From Bacteroidota bacterium (GTDB taxonomy: Bacteria > Bacteroidota > Bacteroidia > Chitinophagales > Saprospiraceae): a stretch of 53,128 bases of DNA. Below are positions 52,819 to 53,128 of the stretch, in pieces. The translations under genes were made by a program, and so were the position numbers. How positions within the stretch are numbered: the first letter of the stretch is position 1; each line of letters begins with the position of its first letter. The notes beneath the pieces were generated by a model, which worked only from the letters and a program-made list of their open reading frames with translations, was not told the DNA's origin and did no database searches. Location of the stretch: NCBI GenBank assembly GCA_963169325.1, contig CAUJEY010000342.1, forward strand, positions 1 through 53,128, read 5' to 3'.

Positions 52819-53128
52819 TGGTAGGGTAACTGGTTCGTATATCCGCAAAATCCCTTTACCGCAGAGCCTCGGCTTCGCATAAAACGCGAACCAACCCTCC
52901 CCCCCCCTTTTCTCCCCCCCCCGCGTTTGTCATCTTGTAAATACCCGTCCGCACGACGGGGGGGATTTTATATATGGGAAAGCCCCCCTAGAGCGGGCGG
53001 GTCTTTACAAGATGACAATCGCGGGGGGGGGAGCAACGGGGGGGGGCGGGTTGGTTCCCGTTTTATGCGAAGCCGAGGCTAGGCGGTACAGGGATTTTGC
53101 CGATATACGAACCAGATACCCTACCAGG
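52819..53128. repeat. Foldback element: near-perfect inverted repeat with arms of about 145 bp
   Basis: The left arm (52819 to about 52964) begins CTGGTAGGGTAACTGG and contains CTCGGCTTCGCATAAAACG, then long C-runs, then TGTCATCTTGTAAA. The right arm (about 52985-53128) is its reverse complement with roughly ten differences and ends in CCTACCAG at 53127; the last base of the window lies just outside the match. Runs of 7-9 G or C lie in both arms. No reading frame of note is present. It fits a MITE/foldback element or a very large terminator. Confidence 0.85.

Overview
The window looks like a chromosomal segment of a Bacteroidota bacterium, most likely of the Saprospiria type. The support is two giant proteins with gliding-motility/type IX secretion C-terminal domains, two smaller proteins with type A sorting tails, several lipoproteins, WbqC-like, DUF3667, DUF4377 and DUF6340 family proteins, a CrtY-type lycopene cyclase, and repeated matches to the Bacteroidota promoter -7 element TAnnTTTG. 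No rRNA, tRNA or CRISPR array was seen.

Layout. 1-141 carries four spaced copies of a terminal-repeat motif resembling the end of an IS21-like element. 380-1000 is a VapBC-type toxin-antitoxin pair. 1054-6908 (minus) is a three-gene operon: a type III-like helicase/nuclease, a protein with two GHKL ATPase modules, and a receiver-like protein. This is the best candidate for an undescribed defence or DNA-stress system. 7082-13339 (minus) is a 2085-residue secreted adhesin-like protein. 13617-19036 holds a thioredoxin/TPR protein, a GH5 endoglucanase, a dynamin-like GTPase and an astacin protease; the GH5-dynamin gap contains what looks like a complete unannotated structured RNA gene on the minus strand (15521-15777). 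19236-27647 has a DUF4377 lipoprotein, a tightly packed four-gene minus operon, a DUF6340 lipoprotein, lycopene cyclase, dephospho-CoA kinase and an XRE regulator. 27914-33165 holds two secreted proteins; the first has its signal peptide separated from the body by an eight-G tract that shifts the frame. 33183-36962 holds RmuC and an AT-rich accessory cluster (DUF3667, an orphan Tdi1-like immunity protein, an Rpn-type nuclease). 37135-42174 (minus) is a second giant surface protein with eleven tandem 41-residue repeats. 42780-52762 holds a lipoprotein, a GT39-type glycosyltransferase, a large lipoprotein glycosidase, an MFS transporter, a DEAD-box helicase, an S4 protein, a small phosphatase and a TMTC-like membrane protein.

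The window is unusually rich in locus-specific short repeats folded back on themselves. Arrays of 7-12 bp units followed by their own reverse complement lie directly behind genes, and several start at or inside the stop codon of the gene before them. Two related insertions lie in frame inside genes (lycopene cyclase and a membrane protein). A MITE-like palindromic block with 12-bp flanking repeats interrupts a small secreted-protein gene, and a roughly 310-bp foldback element occupies the right edge. Functions given here are read from sequence alone; no database search was run.
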